A stretch of 64,000 nt of DNA from assembly GCF_000972495.1 (NCBI RefSeq), contig NZ_LATM01000024.1, positions 1 to 64,000 of the forward strand, in the 5' to 3' direction. The notes beneath the pieces are model-generated. The model saw only the letters and a list, made by a program, of their open reading frames with translations, had not been told where the DNA came from and made no database searches. Positions 25,933 to 35,115 of this stretch are shown here, one piece after another. Each line of letters begins with the position of its first letter. Position 1 is the stretch's first letter. The stretch is from Hymenobacter terrenus. GTDB taxonomy: Bacteria; Bacteroidota; Bacteroidia; Cytophagales; Hymenobacteraceae. Both the position numbers and the translations under genes were made by a program.

Positions 25933-28569
25933 CTATTCCGCCTCCGATGAGATGGCACCGGGGCTGTCAGGCAAGCTTAGCAACGGGCCCAGCAGCAGGG
26001 CGTTGGTAAACAGACGCGAAGTGCCGTACCAGTAGTGGCGGAAGTTAGGGTCGTCGGCGAATAAGACCACGCGCCCGGCCCCGGCTTTGCTAACTACCAC
26101 AGCCGCCGAATTGCTGATTTGCTTCAGATTAACCGGCGAAACGTAGCCGCTTACCAGTGGCTTGGCCGTATACTGGGCCACGGTGGCGTAGGGGTTGCGG
26201 CTAGGCCGCAGGAAGGTGGTGCCGTTGCGAAACACGTAGAGGCGCCGGCTTGTGAGCCCAAAGGCAATGGGATTGGTGGGGTCCACATCGGCCAAATAGA
26301 TGGAGCCGGCAATGGCACGAGTGCCTTCCTGCTCTTGGGCCACAAAGTCGGCCCGCTGCGTGGGCTTCCCCTTGGCCGCAGCCGTGGTATCAGCCCAGCC
26401 GCTGTTGGTGGGCACCAGCAGCTTTTCTTTCACAAGCCCCTGCTTGATGGCCCACTCCGAGGCATTTTTGAGGGTGATAAGCGTGCCGCCGTCCTGCACC
26501 CAACGGCGCAGCCGGTCCACGGCGGCGCGGTCGAGGGCGGCGTAGGTACCGCCCACCAGCACGAGGCTGGTGTAGCGGTCGAGTGGCGCGCGGCCGAAGT
26601 TGCCAACTTCAATCTTGCTCAGGGGCAGGCCTAGCTGCTGGCTGGCCACAAACCAGGCTTCGCCCACTTCAGCCGAGTTGGTACCATTGCCCACCAGAAT
26701 GGCTGCTTTAGCCTCCGGTACCGTGCGCACGTTGTTTGAGCCGAGGTCGATACCATCCACGCTGAAGCCTGTGTTCACGGCCGTGAAAGCCACCTGCGCC
26801 TGCTGGCTCACTCGGCTCACAATGCGGAATAGGGAATCGGCCGGCAGCTTTTGGGCCGCCACCGGAATAACCAAGGTGCCGTAGCCGAAATCGGTGTGCT
26901 GTGCGGGCGTGCCGGCGCTAAACGGTTTGAAGCTGACCTTGGCCACCACGCCGGCCCGCTGCAAGGCTACCAAAGCTTTAGCAGCGTTGTAGTCGGCCCA
27001 GGGCAGCAAGTAAGCGTAGCTGCTCTGGCCGCCGCGCACGGTGCCGGCCAGGGCTCGGGGGTCCGATAGAGCGGGCCCTGCTACCAGCTTGGTGTCCTTC
27101 TGCTTGCTCACCGGTAGGCCGTAGGCGTGGGCCTGGCTCCAGCCCGTCACATCGTAGAATACGCTGTCGTGAAAGGTGGTTAGCTCCTCAAATAAGGAGT
27201 TGACGATGCGGTACTGGGGCTGCGCCGTGGGTACCACGTAGGCGTGGCCTTTTACGAAGCTCTGCTTGTCGAGCGTGACGGTTTTGCTCAACTCGTGCAC
27301 CTCAATCTTGTGCTGGAGCAGCAGGGTGAGAAATTTGTTGGTCAGGGTTTCGTCCTGCGCGCTGCCGAAGACGTAGGCTTTGGTCGGAAGCTTACGGGCC
27401 TCCGTGAGGGCCGAGGTGAAGAAGTCGCGCTGGTGACGCAGGTACAGCTCTTTCTCCTCCACGGCCCCGCGCACAGTAGCCAGGCCGGTGGCCACGTGGT
27501 TGCGAATGGTGAACGGGAACGTCACCACGCCATTCGTGCTTTCCTGAGCCAGACCACGCGAGCTGCCCACCTCAAACGTGATGCCCACGCCGCCTTCAAA
27601 ATCGGGGTAGGTGGAGCCGTAGATAGGCGAAAGGTTGTCGAACTGCTCCTTCGTCCAATACAGGGTGCCGAGGTTGTCCAGGGATTGAGCAAAATACTTG
27701 GCCAGGTGCACGTTCAGTACCTCGTAAGTAGCACGCGGAATGAGGTCGTTTTCGGTGCTGTAGGGCTTGGAGGGCTCGAAGTAGTAGGTGCCGTTGGTCC
27801 CCATCTCGTGGAAGTCTATCATCACGTTCGGGTACCATTCGTGGAAGAAAGCCATGCGAGCCCGGCTTTCGGGCTGGGTCAGGGCCAGCCAGTCGCGGTT
27901 GAGGTCGGTATAGAAGTGGTTGGTGCGGCCGCCGGGCCAGGCTTCGGTGTGCTCGCGGTCGAGCGGGTCGGTCACATTGGGCCACGACTTGTTCTGGTCG
28001 AACCAGTGCGAGGCCCGGTCGCGGCCGTCGGGATTTTCCAGCGGGTCGATGGTCACCACGGCCTGCTCCAGCCACTGTGTAGTTTCGGAACTGGTAGAAG
28101 CCGTGAGGTAATAAGCCAGCAGTAGTGCCGCTTCCGACGACGAACTTTCGTTGCCGTGCACCCCAAAGTTGAGGCTTACCACTACGGGCAGCTTGCGGTA
28201 GTCCGGCGCCGGCAGTTTGGGGTCGACCAGCGCCCGGCGGTCTTGCTGTAGCGCCGCCAGCTTCTGCTGATTAGCAACTGCCGTAATGGTGGCTACCACC
28301 TGCGGCCGCTCTTCGAACGTGTTGCCCAGCACGCGCAAACTCACTTTATCTGACACGCGGTCGAGTTCACGCAGGTAGGCTACAATCTGGTCGGTGCGAG
28401 TGTAGTGTGAGCCGATGGGGTAACCCAAAAACTTCTCCGGCGTAGGAATGGCCGGGTCGAAGCTGCTGGCTTGCGCGGTGGGGAAGAAGTAGCTGTTTTG
28501 TGCGGCGGCCGGGGTGGCAAGCGCAAGGGTTAAAGTGAGGAGTGAAGCTGCGATGTATGTTTTCAACAT
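25933..28569 (-). CDS. M14 family zinc carboxypeptidase, secreted
   Basis: 878 residues with a signal peptide ending PAAAQ (~24). The M14 catalytic domain spans ~40-400: zinc ligands H138 and E141 in VHGNESS, third ligand H254 in DFHEMGT, and general base E333 in ITFEVG. The C-terminal ~450 residues hold a class-I glutamine amidotransferase-like region (SLVLVGGTYAALD, RRWVQDGGTLITLKN) seen in large Bacteroidota M14 proteins. It is predicted to cut peptides or peptidoglycan-type substrates outside the cytoplasm. It is co-oriented downstream of SusD/SusC, so peptide uptake is a reasonable inference. Confidence 0.92.
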   Translation of the reverse strand: MLKTYIAASLLTLTLALATPAAAQNSYFFPTAQASSFDPAIPTPEKFLGYPIGSHYTRTDQIVAYLRELDRVSDKVSLRVLGNTFEERPQVVATITAVANQQKLAALQQDRRALVDPKLPAPDYRKLPVVVSLNFGVHGNESSSSEAALLLAYYLTASTSSETTQWLEQAVVTIDPLENPDGRDRASHWFDQNKSWPNVTDPLDREHTEAWPGGRTNHFYTDLNRDWLALTQPESRARMAFFHEWYPNVMIDFHEMGTNGTYYFEPSKPYSTENDLIPRATYEVLNVHLAKYFAQSLDNLGTLYWTKEQFDNLSPIYGSTYPDFEGGVGITFEVGSSRGLAQESTNGVVTFPFTIRNHVATGLATVRGAVEEKELYLRHQRDFFTSALTEARKLPTKAYVFGSAQDETLTNKFLTLLLQHKIEVHELSKTVTLDKQSFVKGHAYVVPTAQPQYRIVNSLFEELTTFHDSVFYDVTGWSQAHAYGLPVSKQKDTKLVAGPALSDPRALAGTVRGGQSSYAYLLPWADYNAAKALVALQRAGVVAKVSFKPFSAGTPAQHTDFGYGTLVIPVAAQKLPADSLFRIVSRVSQQAQVAFTAVNTGFSVDGIDLGSNNVRTVPEAKAAILVGNGTNSAEVGEAWFVASQQLGLPLSKIEVGNFGRAPLDRYTSLVLVGGTYAALDRAAVDRLRRWVQDGGTLITLKNASEWAIKQGLVKEKLLVPTNSGWADTTAAAKGKPTQRADFVAQEQEGTRAIAGSIYLADVDPTNPIAFGLTSRRLYVFRNGTTFLRPSRNPYATVAQYTAKPLVSGYVSPVNLKQISNSAAVVVSKAGAGRVVLFADDPNFRHYWYGTSRLFTNALLLGPLLSLPDSPGAISSEAE

Positions 28570-28657
28570 GGAATCTAAGATTGAAAAGTTGCGGGCGGGG
28601 GCACCTCACCCCCGGCCCCTCTCCCCAGGAAAGGGGAGCCTAACGATGGGCTGTAGT

Positions 28658-28674
28658 GCGGACTAAAAGTCCGC
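28658..28674. repeat. Short palindrome, GCGGACT family (copy C)
   Basis: GCGGACT (28658-28664), a 3-nt loop, and AGTCCGC (28668-28674) lie between the SusD and M14 genes. Just beside it (~28600-28640) is a CACCTCACCCCCGGCCCC...GGGGAG stretch typical of a dispersed bacterial repeat. Confidence 0.55.
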
Positions 28675-28721
28675 GCTTACGCCTCTGCCACCGTGGCTCC
28701 TCCTTCCTGGGTGCCACCCGC

Positions 28722-30077
28722 CTAATACCCCGGGTTCTGCTCCAGGCCAGGGTCGGCTACTAAGTCGTTGAAGGGGATGGGAAACACCCAGCGGCGCTGG
28801 TCCGTGACACCGAGCACGGTGCCGGCGCGGCCGGTGCGCACGAGGTCAAACCAGCGGTCGGCTTCGAAGGCGAATTCTACACGCCGCTCGTTTTCGATGG
28901 CTAGTAGTAAGTCGGCAGCTGTGGCGGCGGTGCTAGCGGGCACGCCGGCGCGGCTGCGTACTACATTCAGGTCAGCCAGCGCGTCGGTGAGCTTGCCTTG
29001 CTGGGTGCGGGCCTCAGCGCGAATGAGGTACTGCTCGGCCAGGCGGAGCACGTAGCTGGGGTCGTCGCGCTGGGCCGAGCGGCTGTAGAGGTTGCCGTAG
29101 GTCACGTTGGTGCCGGCAATAACCGTGCTGGCCAACAGGGCTGCGCGGCTGCCGCCCGTGGCCGGGTCATTCAGCAGGGTGATGGCGGTCGGCACAGGCT
29201 GAAAGTTGAATTGCCCACCCAAGGCGCTCGGGAACCAGTTGTTCCACATTGTATTCGCATCAGCATTGCTGAAGGTTAGTTCGAAGATGGACTCCCGGCT
29301 AAGGAATGGGGCGGTGGAAAAAGCACGGTAGGGTGTTACTAAGCCATAATTAGCGTTATCAATTAGCAGCGTAGCGTTAGTTTCGGCCTCGGCCCATTGC
29401 TTGCGATAGAGGTGCAGGCGGGCGCGCAGGGCGCGGGCCGAGGCTTTTACACCGCGGTTGCGGGTAGTGGCGTCGGGCAGCAGCTTTTCGGCCTCGGCGA
29501 GGTCGGCTAGCACCTGGTCGTAGGTTTGGGCAAGGGTAGCGCGGCGTAGGCCCTGGCCGTTTTCCTTAGTACGGGTGGGGGTGAGCACCAGCGGCACGCC
29601 GCCCCAGCCGCGGCCGAGGTCGAAGTACACCAGCGCCCGCAGGAAGTAAGCCTCGCCCAGCAGCTGGTTCTTCTCGGCGACGGGCAGCAACGGGTCGTTG
29701 ATGCCGGGTAGGGTGGTAATGACGATGTTGGCTCCGTTCACAGCCTGATACATCTGGGTCCAGGCTTCGGTGATCAGCACGTTGTCGGCACTGAGTTGGT
29801 TCTGGTCGATCTGCAGAAACTGGTTGAGAGTGCCGTTGAAGCGCACGTTTTCGCCGGGCAAGAAGCCCAGCACCGGCCAGTTGAGCTGGTAGTAGGCCTG
29901 CACACGGTCGTACACGCCAATGGTAGCCGAGCGGGCGCTGCCAGCATCGGTGATGGCTTTGTCGTCGGTCAGCTGCTGCGCGGGCGTGGGCTCCAGCAGG
30001 TCGTTGCAGCTCGAGAAGCTGAAGGCGGCTGCCGCAACTTGCGAAGCTAAGAGGAAGCGAAATAGGGTATTTTTCAT
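28722..30077 (-). CDS. SusD/RagB family nutrient-binding lipoprotein
   Basis: 451 residues. A lipoprotein signal (AAAFSFSSC, lipidated Cys at ~24) is followed by DLLEPTPAQQLTDD and TPR-like helices including LLGEAYFLRALVYFDLGRGWGG. The C-terminal RGD-like block has LAEQYLIRAEARTQQGKLTDALADLN, ENERRVEFAFEADRWFDLVRTG and a final PNPGY-type LEQNPGY. SusD proteins sit on the cell surface as the lid of their SusC transporter. The partner SusC is immediately upstream on the same strand. No glycoside hydrolase is nearby. Confidence 0.95.
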   Translation of the reverse strand: MKNTLFRFLLASQVAAAAFSFSSCNDLLEPTPAQQLTDDKAITDAGSARSATIGVYDRVQAYYQLNWPVLGFLPGENVRFNGTLNQFLQIDQNQLSADNVLITEAWTQMYQAVNGANIVITTLPGINDPLLPVAEKNQLLGEAYFLRALVYFDLGRGWGGVPLVLTPTRTKENGQGLRRATLAQTYDQVLADLAEAEKLLPDATTRNRGVKASARALRARLHLYRKQWAEAETNATLLIDNANYGLVTPYRAFSTAPFLSRESIFELTFSNADANTMWNNWFPSALGGQFNFQPVPTAITLLNDPATGGSRAALLASTVIAGTNVTYGNLYSRSAQRDDPSYVLRLAEQYLIRAEARTQQGKLTDALADLNVVRSRAGVPASTAATAADLLLAIENERRVEFAFEADRWFDLVRTGRAGTVLGVTDQRRWVFPIPFNDLVADPGLEQNPGY

Positions 30078-30098
30078 CAGAATAGTAGTTGATCTGTG

Positions 30099-30203
30099 GA
30101 GACGCGACCCTTCGCGTCTCGGCGTTGAACGATTGGCATCGAACGATGCAGGGCCAACGACACCCGAACGGCGCGGACGCCAAGACGCGAAGGGTCGCGT
30201 CTC
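30099..30203. repeat. Inverted 21-bp repeat between SusC and SusD
   Basis: A 21-bp sequence, GAGACGCGACCC and so on (30099-30119), recurs as an exact inverted copy at 30183-30203, enclosing 63 bp. A third partial copy, GCGTCTCTACAGG, abuts the SusC stop at ~30229-30241. It lies in the unusually long 156-bp gap between the partners and may lower susD expression or attenuate it. Confidence 0.7.
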
Positions 30204-30233
30204 TACATGGTTCTTCGGGCGCAGGCGGCGTCT

Positions 30234-33200
30234 CTACAGGCCGAGCGTGACGCCCGCTTGGAAGGTGCGAGGCTGGGGCACCGTGGCCCAGTCGAAGTTT
30301 TTGGTGTTGGCCACGCCGCTCTGAGAGTTTACTTCCGGGTCGAGGCCGGAGTAGGGCGTGATGGTGAAGAGGTTGGCGGCTTGCACGTACAGGCGCAGTG
30401 AGTTCAGGCGAACTTTGCTCACCACTTCGGCTGGCACGGTGTAGCCCAGCGAGAGCGTGCGCAGGCGCAGGAACGAGCCGTCCTCCAGGTACCGGTCGCT
30501 CAGGTTTTGCACCACGCCGCCGTAGTTGTTGCTGGCTGGGTTGGTGGTCAGGCGCGGGATGTCCGTCACGTCGCCGGGCTTCTGCCAGCGGTTCAGCTGG
30601 TCGCTCAGGTAGCCGATGTTGCTCTGGGTGCCGCCGTGCACGAGGAAGAAGCGGTTCATATTCATGATTTTCGCGCCCTTCTCGAAGTTGAGCGTGAAGC
30701 CCAAATCGAAGCCTTTGTAGGTAACCGAGTTGGTGACGCCGCCAAAGTACTTCGGCCAGGCGTTGCCCACCAGCTTGCGGTCGGCCACGGTGATGTTGCC
30801 GTCGCCATTCACGTCCTCGTATTGGGCGTCGCCATTTTCGGGGTTCACGCCGGTTTGGTGATACAGCCAGAACGAGTAGAGCGCAGCGCCTTCTTCGAGC
30901 CGGAAAATGTCGCGCGAGCCCGTGGTGATGGGTGCGGCCAGCCGCTCAATCTTATTCACGTTGCGGGCCACGTTGAAGGTGGTGCTCCATTGCACGTCCT
31001 TTGATTTCAGCCAGTTGGCCGTCAGCTGCACTTCGATGCCCTTGTTGCTCACGGCGCCGAAGTTCTCGACCACTGAGGCAAAGCCCGTTTTGCGTGGCAC
31101 GGGCACGTTCAGCAGCAGGCCTGAGGTGTATTTGTCGTAGTAGTTGAGTTCCAGCACCAAGCGGTTTTGCAGCACGGCCGCGTCCAGGCCTACGTTCCAC
31201 TGCCGGGTCGATTCCCAGCTCAGGTTGGGGTTGGGCAGCTGCAGCGGCGCGGTGCCCGGCAGGTCGAGGTAATTGGTGCCGCCCTGCACCAGGCCAAGGG
31301 ACGCGAAGTCGCTGATGCCGGCTTGGTTGCCGGTTTTGCCCAGGCTGGCCCGTAGTTTCAGCTCCTGGAAAATGTTCAGGTCTTGAATGAAGTTTTCTTC
31401 GCCCAGCCGCCAGCCCAGCCCCACGGCCGGGAAATAACCCCACCGGTTTTCCCGCCCGAAGCGCGACGAGGCATCGGCCCGCACGCTCACGTCGGCCGTG
31501 TACCGCTCCTTGAAGCTGTAGGTCGCCTTGCCGAAAAACGACACCAGCCCCGCCTCGGAACGCCCCGAAGAACCCGTTTGCGTAGCCGACGAGGCGATGG
31601 TGGGCAGGTCGTTGCCCGGAAACTGCTGGCCCGCCAAGCTGGTGCGCTGGAAGGTATTGCGCTGCAAGGTATTGCCCACCAGCGCCTGCAAAGAGTGGTT
31701 CTCGCCGAAGTTGACGTTGTAGTTCAGCGTTTGCTCGTTGAGCAGGGTGATGTCGCGCGAGAGAAACGAGCTGGCGGTGCCGCGCGGCTGCCCGGCCAGT
31801 ATCAACGTGTTGTTGAAGTTATTCTCATACATGTCGTTGAAGTCGATGCTCCAACTGCTGCGTAAGGTCAGGTTCTGGAGGATTTTGTAATCCGCGTATA
31901 CGTTCGAGATGACCCGCGTGCCCACCGCATCGTTGTTGAGGTTCTTGATGAGAGCCAGGTGATTATCGAAAGAACCGTATTTGACGTAAGTGCCATCTGG
32001 ATTGAAAACCGGCAGGTTGTTGCGGGTGAAGAGAGCCGAGTTGATGACGCCCACCGGGTTGTTGTCGTTGCTGCTCACGTTGCGGCGGGTGCGGCTCAGC
32101 GCGGTGCTCGTGCCGATGCGCAGCTTGTCAGTCACGGAATTATCGAGGTTCACGCGAAAGCTGTAGCGGTCGAAGTTGCTGGGCCGGGCAATGGACTCCT
32201 GCTTGAAATACCCCGCCCCAATATAGAACTGGGTTTTAGCTGAGCCCCCGGCTGCCGACAGCTCGTAGCTGTGCGTCTGGGCCGTGCGAAACACGTCGGA
32301 GAGCCGGTCAAACGTCGGCTGCTCCTCCGGCAGGCCGCGCCCGCCCGACGCCACGGAGCGGAACGGCACCAACGCCGGATTGCCGCCGTCGTTCAGAAAC
32401 CGCTCGTTTTCCAGCGCCGCCAGTTCCGGCCCGCTGGCCAGCTTGAATTTCTTCGGCGCCTCCGACAGCGCGTGGTAGGTATTGAAGGTGATGCGCGTTT
32501 TGTCGCCGGCCGTGCCGCGCTTAGTGGTAATTAGCACCACGCCGTTGGCCCCGCGTGAGCCATAAATGGCCGTGGCGTTGGCGTCCTTCAGGATTTCGAT
32601 GTTCTCGATATCCTGCGGATTCAGGTCGGCCAGCGGGTTGCTCGACACCTGGTTGCCCAGGCCGGTGGCTATCAGGTTGGTGTTGTTGACGAACACACCA
32701 TCGACTACATAGAGTGGGTCGTTGCTGGCATTCACCGAGTTGCTGCCCCGGATGCGAATGAAGATGCCGCCGCCCGGTACGCCCGAGTTGGCCGACACCT
32801 GCACGCCGGACGCTTTGCCCTGCAACAGCTGGTCGGGGCTGGCGGCCGGAATGTCCTTCAGCGCATCGCCCCGCACCGAGCTGATGGCGCTGGTCAGCGT
32901 CTTACGGTTCTGCTCGCTGTAGCCTGTCACCACTACTTCGGAAAGCTGTTGCAAATCAGCTTTGAGGGCCACGGTTAGTGGGCTGCCCGCGGCCGGTACT
33001 TCCTGCTTGCCATATCCTACATAGCTGAAGACGAGGTAGCTGCCAGCGGGCGCGGGCAGTGAGAATTGGCCATTGGCGTCGGTGGTGGTGCCGGCGCTAC
33101 TGCCTTTAGCCACCACCGTCACGCCCGGCAAAGGCGTGTGACTGACGGCATCCGTCACGGTACCGCTGACCACTGGCCCCGTCGCCGACTGGGCGTAACC

Positions 33201-33266
33201 GGTGGTGCTAACACCGCCCCATAGCAGGAAAAATAGGGCGCGCCAAAGCGTACTTGTTTTCATCAC
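30234..33266 (-). CDS. SusC/RagA family TonB-linked outer-membrane protein
   Basis: 1010 residues. A signal peptide is followed by a carboxypeptidase D regulatory-like domain (~28-110; GTVTDAVSHTPLPGVTVVAKG), a TonB box region (LSEVVVTGY), a plug with the SusC signature SGVQVSANSGVPGGGIFIRI and PLYVVDGVF, and a 22-strand barrel ending PRTFQAGVTLGL. It imports its ligand with SusD. The order SusC, SusD, M14 peptidase on one strand suggests an oligopeptide or glycopeptide system rather than a polysaccharide locus. Confidence 0.95.
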   Translation of the reverse strand: MMKTSTLWRALFFLLWGGVSTTGYAQSATGPVVSGTVTDAVSHTPLPGVTVVAKGSSAGTTTDANGQFSLPAPAGSYLVFSYVGYGKQEVPAAGSPLTVALKADLQQLSEVVVTGYSEQNRKTLTSAISSVRGDALKDIPAASPDQLLQGKASGVQVSANSGVPGGGIFIRIRGSNSVNASNDPLYVVDGVFVNNTNLIATGLGNQVSSNPLADLNPQDIENIEILKDANATAIYGSRGANGVVLITTKRGTAGDKTRITFNTYHALSEAPKKFKLASGPELAALENERFLNDGGNPALVPFRSVASGGRGLPEEQPTFDRLSDVFRTAQTHSYELSAAGGSAKTQFYIGAGYFKQESIARPSNFDRYSFRVNLDNSVTDKLRIGTSTALSRTRRNVSSNDNNPVGVINSALFTRNNLPVFNPDGTYVKYGSFDNHLALIKNLNNDAVGTRVISNVYADYKILQNLTLRSSWSIDFNDMYENNFNNTLILAGQPRGTASSFLSRDITLLNEQTLNYNVNFGENHSLQALVGNTLQRNTFQRTSLAGQQFPGNDLPTIASSATQTGSSGRSEAGLVSFFGKATYSFKERYTADVSVRADASSRFGRENRWGYFPAVGLGWRLGEENFIQDLNIFQELKLRASLGKTGNQAGISDFASLGLVQGGTNYLDLPGTAPLQLPNPNLSWESTRQWNVGLDAAVLQNRLVLELNYYDKYTSGLLLNVPVPRKTGFASVVENFGAVSNKGIEVQLTANWLKSKDVQWSTTFNVARNVNKIERLAAPITTGSRDIFRLEEGAALYSFWLYHQTGVNPENGDAQYEDVNGDGNITVADRKLVGNAWPKYFGGVTNSVTYKGFDLGFTLNFEKGAKIMNMNRFFLVHGGTQSNIGYLSDQLNRWQKPGDVTDIPRLTTNPASNNYGGVVQNLSDRYLEDGSFLRLRTLSLGYTVPAEVVSKVRLNSLRLYVQAANLFTITPYSGLDPEVNSQSGVANTKNFDWATVPQPRTFQAGVTLGL

Positions 33267-34005
33267 AATTATAAAAGTTGAGAGTGGGGGATACCTGCCC
33301 GCCCCGGCGCCGTGCGGCTAGGCTACTATGTGCGGGTACCCAGAAGAGAAAAGGACCAATCGGCCGTAGCTAGCAATGCCTCCTGCATACAAGGAAGTGC
33401 CTGACAATAAAAGCGTTGCTGTAGCTAGGTTGGCTGTCGTTGGTGCACCACGACGCCCGGCCCGAAGCCACGAAATTGCCCGGAAATTGAAGAATAGGTC
33501 GCGCCCGCTGTAGGGAGGCGGACACCAGCGAACTGCCGAGTAACTACCTCATAGGGGACTGGCAAGCTTATGAAAAAGAGCCAGGCTAAGAGCTAGTTAG
33601 CCGCAAAAATCGCTGTGACCGGTAAGGCAGGAAAAAGCTAACCTAGCTTAATAGCCCCGACCGGCCCGCCGCATACAGACGGCAGCGTGCGGCGCACAAC
33701 AACACCCTTTGCCAGTGGCAAGCGGGGTGAGCGAGAAGACGGGGAGAGGACGAGAAAAGTCCATAGTAGTTGTTTTTATAGTAGTCAGGACTTTGCTGTC
33801 GCTGACCCTCGGTTGGCACCGTTCCAGTTGAAGTGCTGGGGGTTGCCGGCGTTTCGTCGAGCCTTTCTCTCCACGCCTCTTTATAAAAACAATCCTTTGG
33901 TCAGAAGGAATTGATGCTGCAAATGTAACGCAGCATCTTCAAAGAAGCCTAATACTCCTGCAAAATTGTATTACTTACAAGGGCCTGCATGTGCACCCAG
34001 GGCGC
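33267..34005. other. Intergenic gap upstream of SusC
   Basis: 739 bp with no supported gene. It contains the SusC promoter region. Open frames near 33687-33914 show no family features. Confidence 0.4.
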
Positions 34006-34352
34006 TCAGAACACCGGCTTTATGTGTAGCGACGTCCCCGCTTTGCCGCGGGCATCAAACTCACAATCTAGCGCCACCAGCGCCGCGTCGAAGAAGGTGA
34101 TGCGCTTGGTCGTGTGCCGGGCCCGTGGCGAAAGAGCAGGTGCCCGCTCTCGCGCCGAAACGAATCAAACATAAGCTCCTGCCACAGGGGCCAGGCCGCC
34201 TCCGCGCCCGTGACCAGCACCGAGAAGTAGCCCCCGTGCAACGTGCTGCTGGGGCGCCCCCGGTCGTCGGTAGACCGGGAGAACTGCTGCTGCACGACCG
34301 TACAGCGGGCGCAGCGGCCCACAATTTGAAGCTCAGCGGTTAGAATGAGCAT
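34006..34352 (-). pseudogene. tssD: Orphan T6SSiii tube protein TssD (Hcp-like), frameshifted
   Basis: Translation from ATG at 34352 gives LILTAELQIVGR, CTVVQQQFSRSTDDRGRPSS, TLHGGYFSVLV and FRRESGHLLF. A one-base shift near 34118 restores KRITFFDAALVALDCEFDA and a final SLHIKPVF before TGA at 34006. The pattern (DxxGRPSS, G-G-x-I/F strand, ESG...F, DAxLVxLxE-F) is that of Bacteroidota TssD/Hcp, about 115-130 residues. No other T6SS gene is present, so it is an orphan copy and appears broken. Confidence 0.65.
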
Positions 34353-35115
34353 GAGAGGGTAGACTTGTAGGGGCCGCAAAGCTACGTTCGGGACGGGCGC
34401 CGCAATCTTCTCCTAGACGCGGCGGCCACGGGCCGGTTGCTCGTTGATAGAGGGCAGGCTGGCTGTAGGGTGAGGCTAGCCTACAGCTAATCTATCCTAC
34501 ATGTTAACGCGGCGCGTATCAAAGTCAGTCTGGATTCTTCCTTGCCAGGTAGAAAGCCTCACCGAAATCCAAGGATTCTCTACCTGGCCGGGAGTTCCTA
34601 TCCACACGTGGGGCTCCCCTTCAAAATTATATCGTTAATCAGTAAAGGGGCGTTGTAAGACCCTATTCCTGTAGCGCGGTGAAGACGAGGCCTATGTGCG
34701 CCGACTCATTTGCTTGCTTCGGGGCACGCATCTGCGCGTTGCATAGAGAGTGGAACTCTTGGTCGTATTTTCTTTCTGTTATCTCACCCGATGTCTGAAA
34801 ACCTAGTTGAAAAGGACTCTGTTCTTGCCCCGCAACGGTCTCCTTTGATAAGGCGTGATTAGTGCCCGCGACTGAACCGGTATGCTGAGATACGTTAATA
34901 TTCGGCCCTGCTCTGCTTTATGTGCCCCGCCTTTTTCGGGCGGGCGGGCGCAGGGCGGTCCGATGAGAGCGAAGCGTGGTGCTTTTGTGGGGCAGGAAGA
35001 GATGGCTGAAAAAAGTTTGGAACCGCATAGGGGTAGGAGTGGGGTGAGAGCGTCTACTGCCCAGCGGGCAGGCGGGGTAGGGCTCCAGCCTGTCACTACC
35101 TTTCCTTTTCGACTG
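34353..35115. other. Intergenic gap with a hairpin
   Basis: Apart from a 10-bp inverted repeat (GCCAGGTAGA at 34544-34553 and its complement at 34579-34588) nothing is recognised. The frame of the following gene is open back to 34882, but that stretch lacks protein-like composition and precedes the signal peptide. Confidence 0.45.

Noticed and set aside
27244..28125. 293-codon plus-strand frame opposite the M14 peptidase
   Set aside because: Antisense shadow; the minus strand has all M14 catalytic motifs.
33687..33914. 75-codon frame upstream of SusC
   Set aside because: Arg/Thr-rich with no recognisable motif; likely chance in an intergenic region.
34882..35115. In-frame N-terminal extension of the phospholipase-like gene
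   Set aside because: The first 78 codons have no conserved features and precede a well-formed signal peptide starting at ATG 35116.
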